Positions 44,417-52,686 of a stretch of 64,000 nucleotides of DNA are shown piece after piece (positions within the stretch are counted from its first letter, which is position 1; the number at the start of each line of letters is the position of its first letter). The translations under genes and the position numbers were made by a program. The notes under the pieces were generated by a model. It was not told the DNA's origin. It saw only the letters and a program-made list of their open reading frames with translations, and ran no database searches. The DNA lies in NCBI GenBank assembly GCA_049841155.1, contig JASGHI010000003.1, forward strand, positions 496,001 to 560,000, in the 5' to 3' direction. Source of the DNA: ZC4RG30 sp049841155. Its GTDB lineage: Bacteria; Pseudomonadota; Gammaproteobacteria; Steroidobacterales; Steroidobacteraceae.

Positions 44417-44914
44417 TTATCGGCTGCCCGCGCCCTTGCCCGGACCACCGGCCGGCATCGGCCGATCGAAATCAGGGCACTCTGCCGAGTTCTCAAAGAC
44501 CTTCTGGAGGTGTTGCTGATACTCGGGCTCGAAATTGCGCTCGGCGAATCCGCGCGGAATGCGCTCCCAGTAGTAGCGCGGCGGACGCATTCTCTTGCCG
44601 GGTTTCGACAGCGCGTAGCTGAAGCAGTCGTAATACTTGCCGTCGTCACCCTTGACCGTCAGGTAGATGATGTCGAAGTCGTCATAGTCCACGGAGGCAC
44701 GGGAGTCATCGACGATCATCACCTCGCCGCGCGCAATCTTTCCGTATGTGCCCACGTCGGCCAGGTGGCACCACCCGCGGTCCTCGCGACCACTGGCAGT
44801 GCGGAATTCGATCTCATGATTGACCGCCGTCGCCTTGGTAACGCGCTTGGCTTCGGGATAGTACTTGTCCAGTTCATCCTGGGGCAGGAAGGTGCAGTAG
44901 GCGAAGTAGTACAT
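44417..44914 (-). CDS. gamma-glutamylcyclotransferase-fold (GGCT-like) protein
   Basis: A 165-residue protein whose start, MYYFAYCTFLPQDELDKYYP, matches the GGCT fold (FAYGSNL in classic members), with Cys-Thr replacing the Gly-Ser substrate loop. RGWCHLADVG and GEVMIVDD correspond to the barrel strands and DGKYYDCFSYALSK to the later core. The altered loop means the substrate is not assured. AGGAG lies six bases before the ATG. It is co-oriented with the GcvH-like gene 23 bases downstream, forming a two-gene unit. Confidence 0.65.
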   Translation of the reverse strand: MYYFAYCTFLPQDELDKYYPEAKRVTKATAVNHEIEFRTASGREDRGWCHLADVGTYGKIARGEVMIVDDSRASVDYDDFDIIYLTVKGDDGKYYDCFSYALSKPGKRMRPPRYYWERIPRGFAERNFEPEYQQHLQKVFENSAECPDFDRPMPAGGPGKGAGSR

Positions 44915-44953
44915 CTCACACTCCTTAAATCGGAAGATCAGCTTTCCATTAAT

Positions 44954-44975
44954 ATGTATATATTATCGTATACGA
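44954..44975. promoter_or_regulatory. AT-rich promoter region with GTATAC palindrome
   Basis: The 10-base perfect palindrome TCGTATACGA (44966-44975) lies next to TATGTATATA, about 55 bases upstream of the GGCT-like ATG. GTATAC-centred sites are typical of GntR/FCD-type repressors; no such regulator gene is in the window. The stretch is far more AT-rich than its surroundings. Confidence 0.4.
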
Positions 44976-44996
44976 CGGGCGCGGCGCCAGAGTCTC

Positions 44997-47900
44997 TCAT
45001 GTCTGCGGGCGGGCAGCGCCATGGCGCCACGCCAGCGCTGGCAACACGCACAGGTTGAGGAAGGTCGACGAGACCAGGCCGCCGAGCACCGCGACCGCCA
45101 TGGGCCCTTCTATCTCCTGCCCCGGCCGGTGGATGCCCAATGCCAGCGGCGCCAGCCCCAGTGCGGTGACGGCAGCCGTCATCAGGATGGGAACCAGCCT
45201 TTCGCTGGCACCCCGCAGCACGGTCTCGATGTTCCAGGCCGCGCCCTCCTGATCCACGAGATGCTCATAGTGAGCCAGCTGCAGGATGGCATTGCGTGCA
45301 CTTACGCCAAACACCGTCACGAGTCCGACCACTGCGCCGAGAGAAAGACCGATGCCGGTCACGGCGATGGCCAGCACACCTCCGATCAGACTGAACGGCA
45401 GGTTCACCATGACCAGCCAGCTGTTGCGCCGCCGGTGAAATGCCATGAACAGAATCATGACGATGACGCCGAGCACCGCACAGGAATAGAGCAGCAATTG
45501 AGTGCGCGTCCGGCGCTCTGCCTCTGCCGCACCGCTGAACTCCACGAAGACACCGGCGGGCAGCGCGACGCCTTGCGCAATTTTTTTCTGGGCCTCGTTC
45601 ACCACGGACTGCAGCGCGCGGCCTGAAACATTGAAGGTGACGGTGACCCGGCGCTGGCCACCTTCGTGCTCGATGCTGTACCGGTCAGCGCCCATTTCGA
45701 TTCCGGCGACCTGGGACAGCGGCACCGGCCCCAGGGGGCTGGCGACCGTCAGTTTCGCAAGCTGCGCTGGCTGGGCACGCAACTCCCGTGGCAGCAGCAC
45801 CACCGCATCAACCGTGCGGACTCCTGCGAAGGTCTGGCCGACCGTGTTGCCGGCATAGGCCGTTTCTATGGTTCCGAGTACATCCTGGCTTTTCAGGCCC
45901 ATTGCGGCCATGGTCGGTGCCGACAGAGTAATGGCCATGGTGGGCGTGCCACTCTGCCGCTTGAACTGCAGATCCACCACGCCGGAAATGGGGCCGACTA
46001 CCGCCGCAATCCGGTCGCCCACCCTGTCCAGCGTATCCAGGTCACTGCCGAACACCTTGATGGCCACCTGGGCTGTCTCGCCACTGAGGCTCTCGCCGAT
46101 GCGATCGCCCAGAAACGTCACCACTTCGGACTGCAGACCTGGATAGCCCGAGACGATCTCGCGCAACTGTTCCTGCGCCACGGATTGATCGATGGCGGCA
46201 TCGGGCTTGAGCTCGATGTGGAACTCGCTGTGATGCGGGCCCCAGGTATCCTCGCTCAGCTCGGCGCGCCCCGCCTGCTGCTCGATGCTCTGGATATAGG
46301 GGAGCTTCAGCACTTCGGCGCTGATGCGCCCGCCGACATCCATCATTTCGCCGAGAGAGGTTCCGGGAATGGAACTCGTTGCCTGCATGACGAAATGCCC
46401 CTCCCGGAAGTCGGGCATGAAGGTACCCCCGAGAAATGGCAGCAGGGCGAGTGCGGCGACGAACAGCACTGTCAGCGCCACAGCGACCCCGCGCAAATGC
46501 CGGCCCACGGAATCGATGGTGCGCCGCTGCCAGGATTTCATCCAGGCGATCCAGCGCGGCTCGGGCCGCTCCGCGTGCCCGCCCAGCAGCAGCGCGCACA
46601 AGGCCGGCGTGGTCGTCATGGCGATCAGGAGCGAAGCACTGACGGCCAGAATGAAAGACAGCGCCAGAGGGCCCACGAAATGACCCTGTACGCTCTGCGT
46701 GAAAAGCTCGGGAAGGAACACGGCGATCACCACCGCAGTGGCATAGATCACTGGCCCCCGCACTTCCAGCGAGGCCTCGCACAGCACCTCGAGCCGGGGC
46801 AGTGGCGCTGCCTGGGCGGCGTTGAGGCGCAGCCGCCGCAGGATGTTCTCGATGCCGATGATGGCGTCATCCACCAGCACGCCCAGCGCCACGGCAAAGC
46901 CGCCGAGTGTCATGGTGTTTAGCGTGTGACCCATCCGGTTGAGCACCAGCACGGCGCCCAGCAGTGACAGCGGGATGGCCGTGAAAGCAATCAGTGCCGC
47001 GCGCGCATCGCGCAGGAACATGTACAACACGACGAGGATCAGCACCGCGGCAATGATCAGCGACTGACTCAGGTCGCCGAGCGCGCGCTCGATGAAGTTT
47101 GCCGGCCGATGCAGCCCGGGATACAGGGTGATGCCTTGTGCCGCCAGTGCCGGTTCCAGGTCCGCCAGCGCTTTCTCCACAGCCTGGGTGGTGGCCAGGG
47201 TGTTCGCGCCGTACTGGCTGGCCAGGGAAAGCAGCACGCCCGGCCTGCCCATGACCAGCGCATCACCGGACTTCAGCGCCGGCGCCATCTTCACTTCGGC
47301 CAGGTCCGCAATGCGCAATGGTGTGCCATTGCGCATGCCGATCACCGCTTCGGCGATCGCGGACACATCCGGGGTCGGCGTCGGGGATGTCAGCAGCACG
47401 CGCTGTGCCTTCAGATCGATGAATCCCGCCCCGTGCAGTGACAGCGCAGCACGCGCCGCATCAGCGACCTCCGCCAGCGTGACATTGAAGCTGGCGAGCC
47501 TCGCCGGATCCGGCAGGATCTGGATCTGGCGTACTTCGCCGCCGAAGACGATGACGTGTGCGACGCCGGGGACGGCCAGCAATCTCGGCTTGATGATCCA
47601 GTCCGCCGCATCGCGCAGCGCATAGGCATCCGCCTGGTCGGAGACCAGACCGATCTTGAGCAGATCCATGGTGCTGGACACCAGCGGCGAGAGTTTCGGC
47701 GTTCCCGCGCCGGCCGGCAGGCTGCTGCCCAGCTCCGACAGCCTTTCTGCGACTCCCTGGCGCGCGACATGCAGATCGATCCCGTCCTCGAAGGTGATGG
47801 TCACCACCGACAGCCCGGGAATGGACTCCGATCGCAGCGTGGCAAGGCCTGCTGCGCCATTGACCGCGTTTTCGACCTGGCGCGTGACCAGTTCCTCCAC

Positions 47901-48080
47901 CTGTTGTGGCGCAAAACCGGGCGCTTCGGTCTGTATGTCCACCTGCGAGGGAACAAACTCCGGGAAGACGTCGAGCGGCGCCTGCCGCGCGCCCGACAGG
48001 CCCAGCAGCAGCGCCAGGGCGCTCAGCGCGCTGATGATGCCGTAGCGCCGCACGCACAGCGCAACCAGTGCACGCATCAT
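44997..48080 (-). CDS. RND efflux transporter of the heavy-metal (CusA/CzcA) family
   Basis: A 1,027-residue inner-membrane proton-driven pump with 12 helices and two large periplasmic loops. DVFPEFVPSQVDIQTEAPGF, NAVNG..GLATLRSESIPGLSVV and FEDGIDLHVAR place it in the HME group. In TM4 the proton-relay segment reads ALGVLVDDAIIGIEN, closer to CusA (IGAMVDAA) than to CzcA (DFGxxVDGA), so the substrate may be a monovalent metal or an organic compound. It is directly preceded by its adaptor and outer-membrane genes. Two tandem ATGs mark the start. Confidence 0.88.
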   Translation of the reverse strand: MMRALVALCVRRYGIISALSALALLLGLSGARQAPLDVFPEFVPSQVDIQTEAPGFAPQQVEELVTRQVENAVNGAAGLATLRSESIPGLSVVTITFEDGIDLHVARQGVAERLSELGSSLPAGAGTPKLSPLVSSTMDLLKIGLVSDQADAYALRDAADWIIKPRLLAVPGVAHVIVFGGEVRQIQILPDPARLASFNVTLAEVADAARAALSLHGAGFIDLKAQRVLLTSPTPTPDVSAIAEAVIGMRNGTPLRIADLAEVKMAPALKSGDALVMGRPGVLLSLASQYGANTLATTQAVEKALADLEPALAAQGITLYPGLHRPANFIERALGDLSQSLIIAAVLILVVLYMFLRDARAALIAFTAIPLSLLGAVLVLNRMGHTLNTMTLGGFAVALGVLVDDAIIGIENILRRLRLNAAQAAPLPRLEVLCEASLEVRGPVIYATAVVIAVFLPELFTQSVQGHFVGPLALSFILAVSASLLIAMTTTPALCALLLGGHAERPEPRWIAWMKSWQRRTIDSVGRHLRGVAVALTVLFVAALALLPFLGGTFMPDFREGHFVMQATSSIPGTSLGEMMDVGGRISAEVLKLPYIQSIEQQAGRAELSEDTWGPHHSEFHIELKPDAAIDQSVAQEQLREIVSGYPGLQSEVVTFLGDRIGESLSGETAQVAIKVFGSDLDTLDRVGDRIAAVVGPISGVVDLQFKRQSGTPTMAITLSAPTMAAMGLKSQDVLGTIETAYAGNTVGQTFAGVRTVDAVVLLPRELRAQPAQLAKLTVASPLGPVPLSQVAGIEMGADRYSIEHEGGQRRVTVTFNVSGRALQSVVNEAQKKIAQGVALPAGVFVEFSGAAEAERRTRTQLLLYSCAVLGVIVMILFMAFHRRRNSWLVMVNLPFSLIGGVLAIAVTGIGLSLGAVVGLVTVFGVSARNAILQLAHYEHLVDQEGAAWNIETVLRGASERLVPILMTAAVTALGLAPLALGIHRPGQEIEGPMAVAVLGGLVSSTFLNLCVLPALAWRHGAARPQT

Positions 48081-49040
48081 TTACTCGGCTTCCGTACTGG
48101 GGTTGATCTCGCGCGCCAGCAGCAATCCGGCCGACGACGTGACCAGCAGGTCACCGGCCTGCACCCCTTCATGGATCAGGTAGCCGTCGGCTCTGGGCTG
48201 ACTGCCATCCACGGCCACCCGCTCGAAGTGCCCCGGCTCGCGCTCGACGTAGCACCAGATCCTTCCCTCGTGGATGAGCACCGCGGCGTTGGGAATCAGC
48301 ACGCCGGCTGCGGGATCGCCTGTCGGTATCCAGGCCTGCAGCCGCTCGCCCTCCCCGATCTGGCTGGTGTCGAGCAATGCAAAGAAGCTGCGCCCGGGGA
48401 CGCTGGGATCCGCCGGCGCATCCCACACTCGGGGGCTGCTCCAGCTCTGCGGGGCGCTACCAGTATCCAGCGGACTGAAGCGCAGGTATTGCGGCGCGGG
48501 CCCGCGCAAGCCCAGCGGAAAGGTCGCGCGCAGGAGCTTGGTTCGGCCACTTGCCAGCCGCTCCAGCATGCTCTCTGCCTGGCTGGGGCCCCAGGCAGGC
48601 CGGGAACCCACTGCCGTGGACAGTCTGCGCTCGGCCAATGAGAGACTCGCGGCATCGGCCGCCGCCTGCCGCTGGGCCGCTTCCAGTGTCTCGGCCGGCA
48701 AGGCGCCTGGGGATCCGGCCAGCTGCTGCGCGCGTGCCACCACGGCCTGGCTCTGGCGCACGGCGGCATCGGCCGTCGCCAGTTCCGCTACCACCTGCGC
48801 CAGCGTGTCGTGGCCGATGACCTGCGCATAGCCGGCGCCTTCGGGCACAAAGGTCGTGGCGGCCGCTGCAACCGTCTGGATCCCCATCCTCTGTACTTCG
48901 TCCGGCTTCAGCGTGACGCTGGATTCGGCTTCACTGGCTTGCGCTTCGGCTGCGGGTGTGTCGGCTTGCGGCGCCTTCTGGCAGGCCGCGAGACTCAGGG
49001 CAATGCTGCAGAGAAGGGATCTGAGAAAGATGGATTGCAT
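48081..49040 (-). CDS. RND periplasmic adaptor lipoprotein
   Basis: A 319-residue membrane-fusion protein. A lipobox (CSIALSLAAC) is followed by an acidic linker, then VTLKPDEVQRMGIQTVAA, which is typical of HME adaptors. The alpha-helical hairpin (LAQVVAELATADAAVRQSQAVVARAQQLAG...QRQAAADAASLSLAERRL) is short, and the beta-barrel/MP region follows (LLDTSQIGEGERLQAWIPTG, VLIPNAAVLIHEGRIWCYV). No Met/Cys-rich metal-binding stretch is seen. ATG 49040 is preferred to GTG 49049. The stop abuts the pump's start. Confidence 0.85.
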   Translation of the reverse strand: MQSIFLRSLLCSIALSLAACQKAPQADTPAAEAQASEAESSVTLKPDEVQRMGIQTVAAAATTFVPEGAGYAQVIGHDTLAQVVAELATADAAVRQSQAVVARAQQLAGSPGALPAETLEAAQRQAAADAASLSLAERRLSTAVGSRPAWGPSQAESMLERLASGRTKLLRATFPLGLRGPAPQYLRFSPLDTGSAPQSWSSPRVWDAPADPSVPGRSFFALLDTSQIGEGERLQAWIPTGDPAAGVLIPNAAVLIHEGRIWCYVEREPGHFERVAVDGSQPRADGYLIHEGVQAGDLLVTSSAGLLLAREINPSTEAE

Positions 49041-49062
49041 GGCTAACACCGCAAGACTCGAT

Positions 49063-50469
49063 CTATTGCAGGGGCTCGTCGGTCCAGCCGCCGCCCAGTG
49101 CCTTGAAGACGCCGACCAGGGCTTTCAATTGGGCGAGCCGGAACTGACTGCGCTGGTCGCGCGCGGCGCACAGTGTGCGTTGCGCCTCCAGCATCGCGAG
49201 GTAGTCGCCGTATCCCGCCTGGTAGCGCATTTGCGCGCCCTGGAATGCCAGCGAACTCTGCTGCAGATTCTGCTGCTGGGCGTCGGTCTGTGCCTGCAGC
49301 CGCGCCACCGACGACAGCGAGACTTCGACATCACGCAGTGCTCCGAGGACGATGCCGCGATACGTGGCCAGCAGTTCCTGCTCGCGTGCGGCGGCTGCGT
49401 CGCGCGTTGCGCGCCGGCGTCCCCCGTCGAAGATGCCCTGAACCACCGAGGCACCCAGTACGACGGCGGAGCCGGTGCCTGCCAGCGTATTGACCGCCGC
49501 CTGTACCGCGGGATTCTGTACACCGCCATTGCTGGTCAGCGTGATTCGGGGAAAGAAGGCTGCGCGGGCGGCCTGCAGATCGGCATGCGCGGCTTGCAGG
49601 CTCCACTCCGCGGCACGCAGATCGGGCCGCCGCCGCAGCAACTCGGAGGGAAGACCTGCCGAAATCACAGGTTCCGATAGGCCATCGAGATTCACGCCGG
49701 CGACCTGGAAATCTTCCGGCGTCTCGCCTACCAGCACGGCGAGCGCCGCGCGCAGTTCCAGTTCGCTCTGTCTGAGAGGCTCGACCGCCAGTTCCGCGCT
49801 GGCCTGCGCCGCCCGCTGGGTCGCGAGTTCGAACGGACTTGAAAGGCCGGCGCCATAGCGCGCCTCGACCGCGCGCAGCACCTGACGGGCGTTGTCGACA
49901 TTCGACTGCGCCACCGCCAGTCGCTCGCGCGCCGACAGCAGTTCGAAATATGTGGTCGCCACCGATGCCACCGTGGTGAGCCGTATGACCCCCTGCTCCG
50001 CTTGCCCGGCGGCGGCCAGGAGCTTCGCCGATCGTGACGCCTGCCGGTTTGCACCCCAGAAATCGATCTCGTAGCTGGCCGACACCAATGCCGACCAGTC
50101 GGTTTCATGCAGGGATGCGCTCCCCGCACGCCCATGGGTATCGGTGACCGTACCGTTGGCGTCTATGCCGGGAAGCAGTGCCGCGCCGGCCAGACGTGCG
50201 CGTGCATTGGCCTGCAGGACCCGGGCTTGAGCCGCGGCCAGATCCAGATTGGCGCTGGTCGCCCTGACGATGAGCGCAGCCAGCTCCGCATTGCCAAAGC
50301 CTTGATACCAGTCTGGCCGTGGCCACTCTCCGTCGGGAAGTGCCTGTTCATAGGCGGCGGGCATGCGTGGCGCGGCCGGTTCAGCCGGCGCCGTGGCACA
50401 GGAGGCGCAAACCAGTGCCGCACCACATAGAGCCACCGCAAGTCTCGTCCTGCACAGGCGTAAACCCAT
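49063..50469 (-). CDS. outer-membrane efflux lipoprotein (NodT/OprM family)
   Basis: A 468-residue TolC-like channel protein. A lipobox (GAALVCASC) and two OEP repeats are visible: ATSANLDLAAAQARVLQANARARLAGAALLP and LLRRRPDLRAAEWSLQAAHADLQAARAAFFPRITL, the latter being the NodT signature. It forms the trimeric exit duct for the adaptor/pump pair downstream. First gene of the efflux operon; its ATG is 89 bases from the divergent response-regulator start. Confidence 0.92.
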   Translation of the reverse strand: MGLRLCRTRLAVALCGAALVCASCATAPAEPAAPRMPAAYEQALPDGEWPRPDWYQGFGNAELAALIVRATSANLDLAAAQARVLQANARARLAGAALLPGIDANGTVTDTHGRAGSASLHETDWSALVSASYEIDFWGANRQASRSAKLLAAAGQAEQGVIRLTTVASVATTYFELLSARERLAVAQSNVDNARQVLRAVEARYGAGLSSPFELATQRAAQASAELAVEPLRQSELELRAALAVLVGETPEDFQVAGVNLDGLSEPVISAGLPSELLRRRPDLRAAEWSLQAAHADLQAARAAFFPRITLTSNGGVQNPAVQAAVNTLAGTGSAVVLGASVVQGIFDGGRRRATRDAAAAREQELLATYRGIVLGALRDVEVSLSSVARLQAQTDAQQQNLQQSSLAFQGAQMRYQAGYGDYLAMLEAQRTLCAARDQRSQFRLAQLKALVGVFKALGGGWTDEPLQ

Positions 50470-50512
50470 GCCGGCACGCTAGCAGCCGCCTCCCAGTGGC
50501 TTGTGTATATTT

Positions 50513-50520
50513 AAGTAAGG
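50513..50520 (+). promoter_or_regulatory. AAGTAAGG motif, copy in the efflux/two-component divergent promoter
   Basis: TTAAGTAAGGATT lies in the 89-base space between the efflux operon and the response-regulator gene. The same AAGTAAGG core occurs inverted at 52613-52620 upstream of the next membrane protein gene. A shared site for the response regulator is a reasonable guess. Confidence 0.3.
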
Positions 50521-50558
50521 ATTGCCGCCCGCCTGCCACCCTACAGTTCCGGCACGCG

Positions 50559-51233
50559 ATGAGAATATTGCTGATCGAAGACGATCAAGAGGTTGCTGCG
50601 GAGCTGATCACCGGGCTGCGCGAGCAGGGTTACGCCGTGGAACACGCCAGTGACGGACTGGCCGGTCTGCAGATGGGCCGTCATCCTTCCCTGCAGGTGA
50701 TGGTCGTCGACCGCATGCTGCCGGGCATGGACGGCCTCACGCTGGTGAAGCAGCTGCGCCGCGACGGCGTCAACACTCCCGTCCTGTTTCTGACCACCAT
50801 GAGCGGCATAGACGATCGCGTGCAGGGCCTCGATGCCGGCGGTGACGACTATCTGGTCAAGCCCTTTGCCTTTGCCGAACTGCTCGCCAGGATCCGGGTT
50901 CTCGCCCGCCGTCCCGGCAGCGCCGCGGAGGCCGTCACGCAGCTGCGTGCAGGTGATCTGCAGCTGGATCTGCTGCAGCGGACGGCGCGCCGGGGCGTGC
51001 GCAGTCTGGAGCTGCTTCCCCAGGAATTCCGGCTGCTGGAATACCTGATGCGCCACGCCAACAGTGTGGTAACCCGCACCATGCTGCTGGAGAAAGTGTG
51101 GGACATCCACTTCGATCCGCACACCAGTGTGGTGGAGAGTCACATCAGCCGCCTGCGCGGCAAGCTCAATGCCAAGGGTGAAGACGAACTGATCCAGACC
51201 ATTCGTGGTGCCGGATACCGCCTGCATGCCTAG
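50559..51233 (+). CDS. OmpR/PhoB-family response regulator
   Basis: A 224-residue two-domain regulator. The receiver has acidic ILLIEDD, phospho-acceptor Asp in VMVVDRMLPGMDG (about residue 51) and LVKPFAFAEL with the conserved lysine. The winged-helix output has LLPQEFRLLEYLMRHANSVVTRTMLLEKVW and VESHISRLRGKL. It is divergent from the efflux operon and overlaps the sensor kinase gene by eight bases, so it most likely controls the pump. The sequence is CopR/CusR-like in length and layout. Confidence 0.93.
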   Translation: MRILLIEDDQEVAAELITGLREQGYAVEHASDGLAGLQMGRHPSLQVMVVDRMLPGMDGLTLVKQLRRDGVNTPVLFLTTMSGIDDRVQGLDAGGDDYLVKPFAFAELLARIRVLARRPGSAAEAVTQLRAGDLQLDLLQRTARRGVRSLELLPQEFRLLEYLMRHANSVVTRTMLLEKVWDIHFDPHTSVVESHISRLRGKLNAKGEDELIQTIRGAGYRLHA

Positions 51234-52602
51234 CCTGCGGATATTCCGCACGGAGAGCTTCCGCCTCGCCACCCTGTTCGCGGTGCTGGTCCTGTGCCTG
51301 ACCGCCGTGCTGATGACGGTGACCTACTGGATAGTCGAGCGCACCCAGACTGCGACCCTGATCGATGCGGTCGACGCCGACATCGCCACCATCAACAACG
51401 GCATGCGTGAAAAAGGGCTCGAGGAAGCCATCGAGATCGTGCAGCAGCGTCTGGGTCCGCCGGATGACCGGCGCGGCAATTCGCCGGGTGACTACATTCT
51501 GCTGCAGGATGCAGCCGGGCTGCGCCTGGCGGGCAATCTCCCCATGATGCCGGTCCGTCTGGGAGTGTTCGGGCAGCCGGCACCGCATTCGGGACGGCAG
51601 CATTCCCGATCCATGCTGGGCCGCGGGGAAATGCTGACTGCGGGTGTCTATCTGTATGTGGCGCGCGATACGGCGTCAATCACCGCAGTCCGCGCACGCC
51701 TGCTGACGGCGTTCCTGTCGATAACCGGGGCCGTGCTGCTGCTGGCCGTAGCCGGCGGCATGTTCTTCAGCATCCAGTTTCTGCGCCGCATCGATGCCAT
51801 CGCCAGGACCTGCGATGCCATCGTCAAGGGGCATCTGGGCAACCGCATTCCCCTGCGCGGCAGCGACGATGAGCTGGACCGGCTTGCAGCCTCCATCAAC
51901 AGCATGCTCGACCGAATGGCTGCACTGATGGAGAACATCCGCCAGGTATCCAGCGATGTGGCGCATGATCTGCGGACTCCGCTGACCCATCTGCGCCAGC
52001 GCCTCGAAGCCGCGCATGTCCGCGCCAGTTCCATGGCGGACTACTCGGACGCGGTATCCCAGGCCATCGCCGACACGGATGAACTCCTCGCGATCTTCGC
52101 AGCACTGCTGCGCATCTCGCAGATCGAGTCCGGTTCGCGACGGACGGCTTTCACCGCCCTGTCGTTGAGCGATCTGCTGCAGAAGGTGTGCGATCTCTAC
52201 CTTCCCGTCGCTGAAGACCAGGGACAGATGCTGGAACGTGATGTCGAGACGGGTGCCAGCATCCATGGCGACCCGGAACTGTTGACGCAGATGTTCATCA
52301 ACCTGATCGAAAATGCGATCCGGCACTCGCCGCGGGGCACCGCCATTAAGGTCTCGCTGCGGCGCCGGGGCCGGCGCCTGCAGGCCATCGTTGCCGACAC
52401 GGGCCCCGGCATTGCTCCCGATGAGCGCGGCAAGGTCTTCCAGAGGTTCTACCGCGGCGCGGCCAGCCGCTCGACGCCCGGCAACGGCCTGGGACTGGCG
52501 CTGGTGGCGGCCATCGCCAATCTGCATCAAGCGTCCATCGAGCTTGCGGACAACCATCCCGGCCTGAGAGTCATTTTCGAGATGGATTGCGCCGCCGGCT
52601 GA
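51226..52602 (+). CDS. sensor histidine kinase, partner of the efflux regulator
   Basis: A 458-residue membrane kinase. Two helices (about 20-38 and 160-182) flank a periplasmic sensor of about 120 residues without a known fold. A HAMP segment, the phospho-accepting histidine in SSDVAHDLRTPLTHLRQRLE, and ATPase boxes NLIENAIRHSP, DTGPGIAP and GNGLGLALV follow. The periplasmic part has GHS/H residues (PAPHSGRQHSRSMLGRGEM) that could bind metal, but that is speculation. Start at ATG 51226 inside the regulator's tail. Confidence 0.92.
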   Translation: MPSLRIFRTESFRLATLFAVLVLCLTAVLMTVTYWIVERTQTATLIDAVDADIATINNGMREKGLEEAIEIVQQRLGPPDDRRGNSPGDYILLQDAAGLRLAGNLPMMPVRLGVFGQPAPHSGRQHSRSMLGRGEMLTAGVYLYVARDTASITAVRARLLTAFLSITGAVLLLAVAGGMFFSIQFLRRIDAIARTCDAIVKGHLGNRIPLRGSDDELDRLAASINSMLDRMAALMENIRQVSSDVAHDLRTPLTHLRQRLEAAHVRASSMADYSDAVSQAIADTDELLAIFAALLRISQIESGSRRTAFTALSLSDLLQKVCDLYLPVAEDQGQMLERDVETGASIHGDPELLTQMFINLIENAIRHSPRGTAIKVSLRRRGRRLQAIVADTGPGIAPDERGKVFQRFYRGAASRSTPGNGLGLALVAAIANLHQASIELADNHPGLRVIFEMDCAAG

Positions 52603-52611
52603 TCGCCAGAT

Positions 52612-52620
52612 CCCTTACTT
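52612..52620 (-). promoter_or_regulatory. AAGTAAGG motif, inverted copy upstream of the COG4705-like gene
   Basis: CCCTTACTT, the reverse complement of AAGTAAGGG, is followed by TTTTGTAAA, so the site also contains TTAC-N6-GTAA dyad symmetry. It lies about 70 bases upstream of the next ATG. It is paired with the copy at 50513 as a possible common operator. Confidence 0.3.
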
Positions 52621-52686
52621 TTTTGTAAATCGGCACTGCGTGGGATCGCCGCATACTCGCGTCCATCACAGCCAGGCGCCCAGCCG

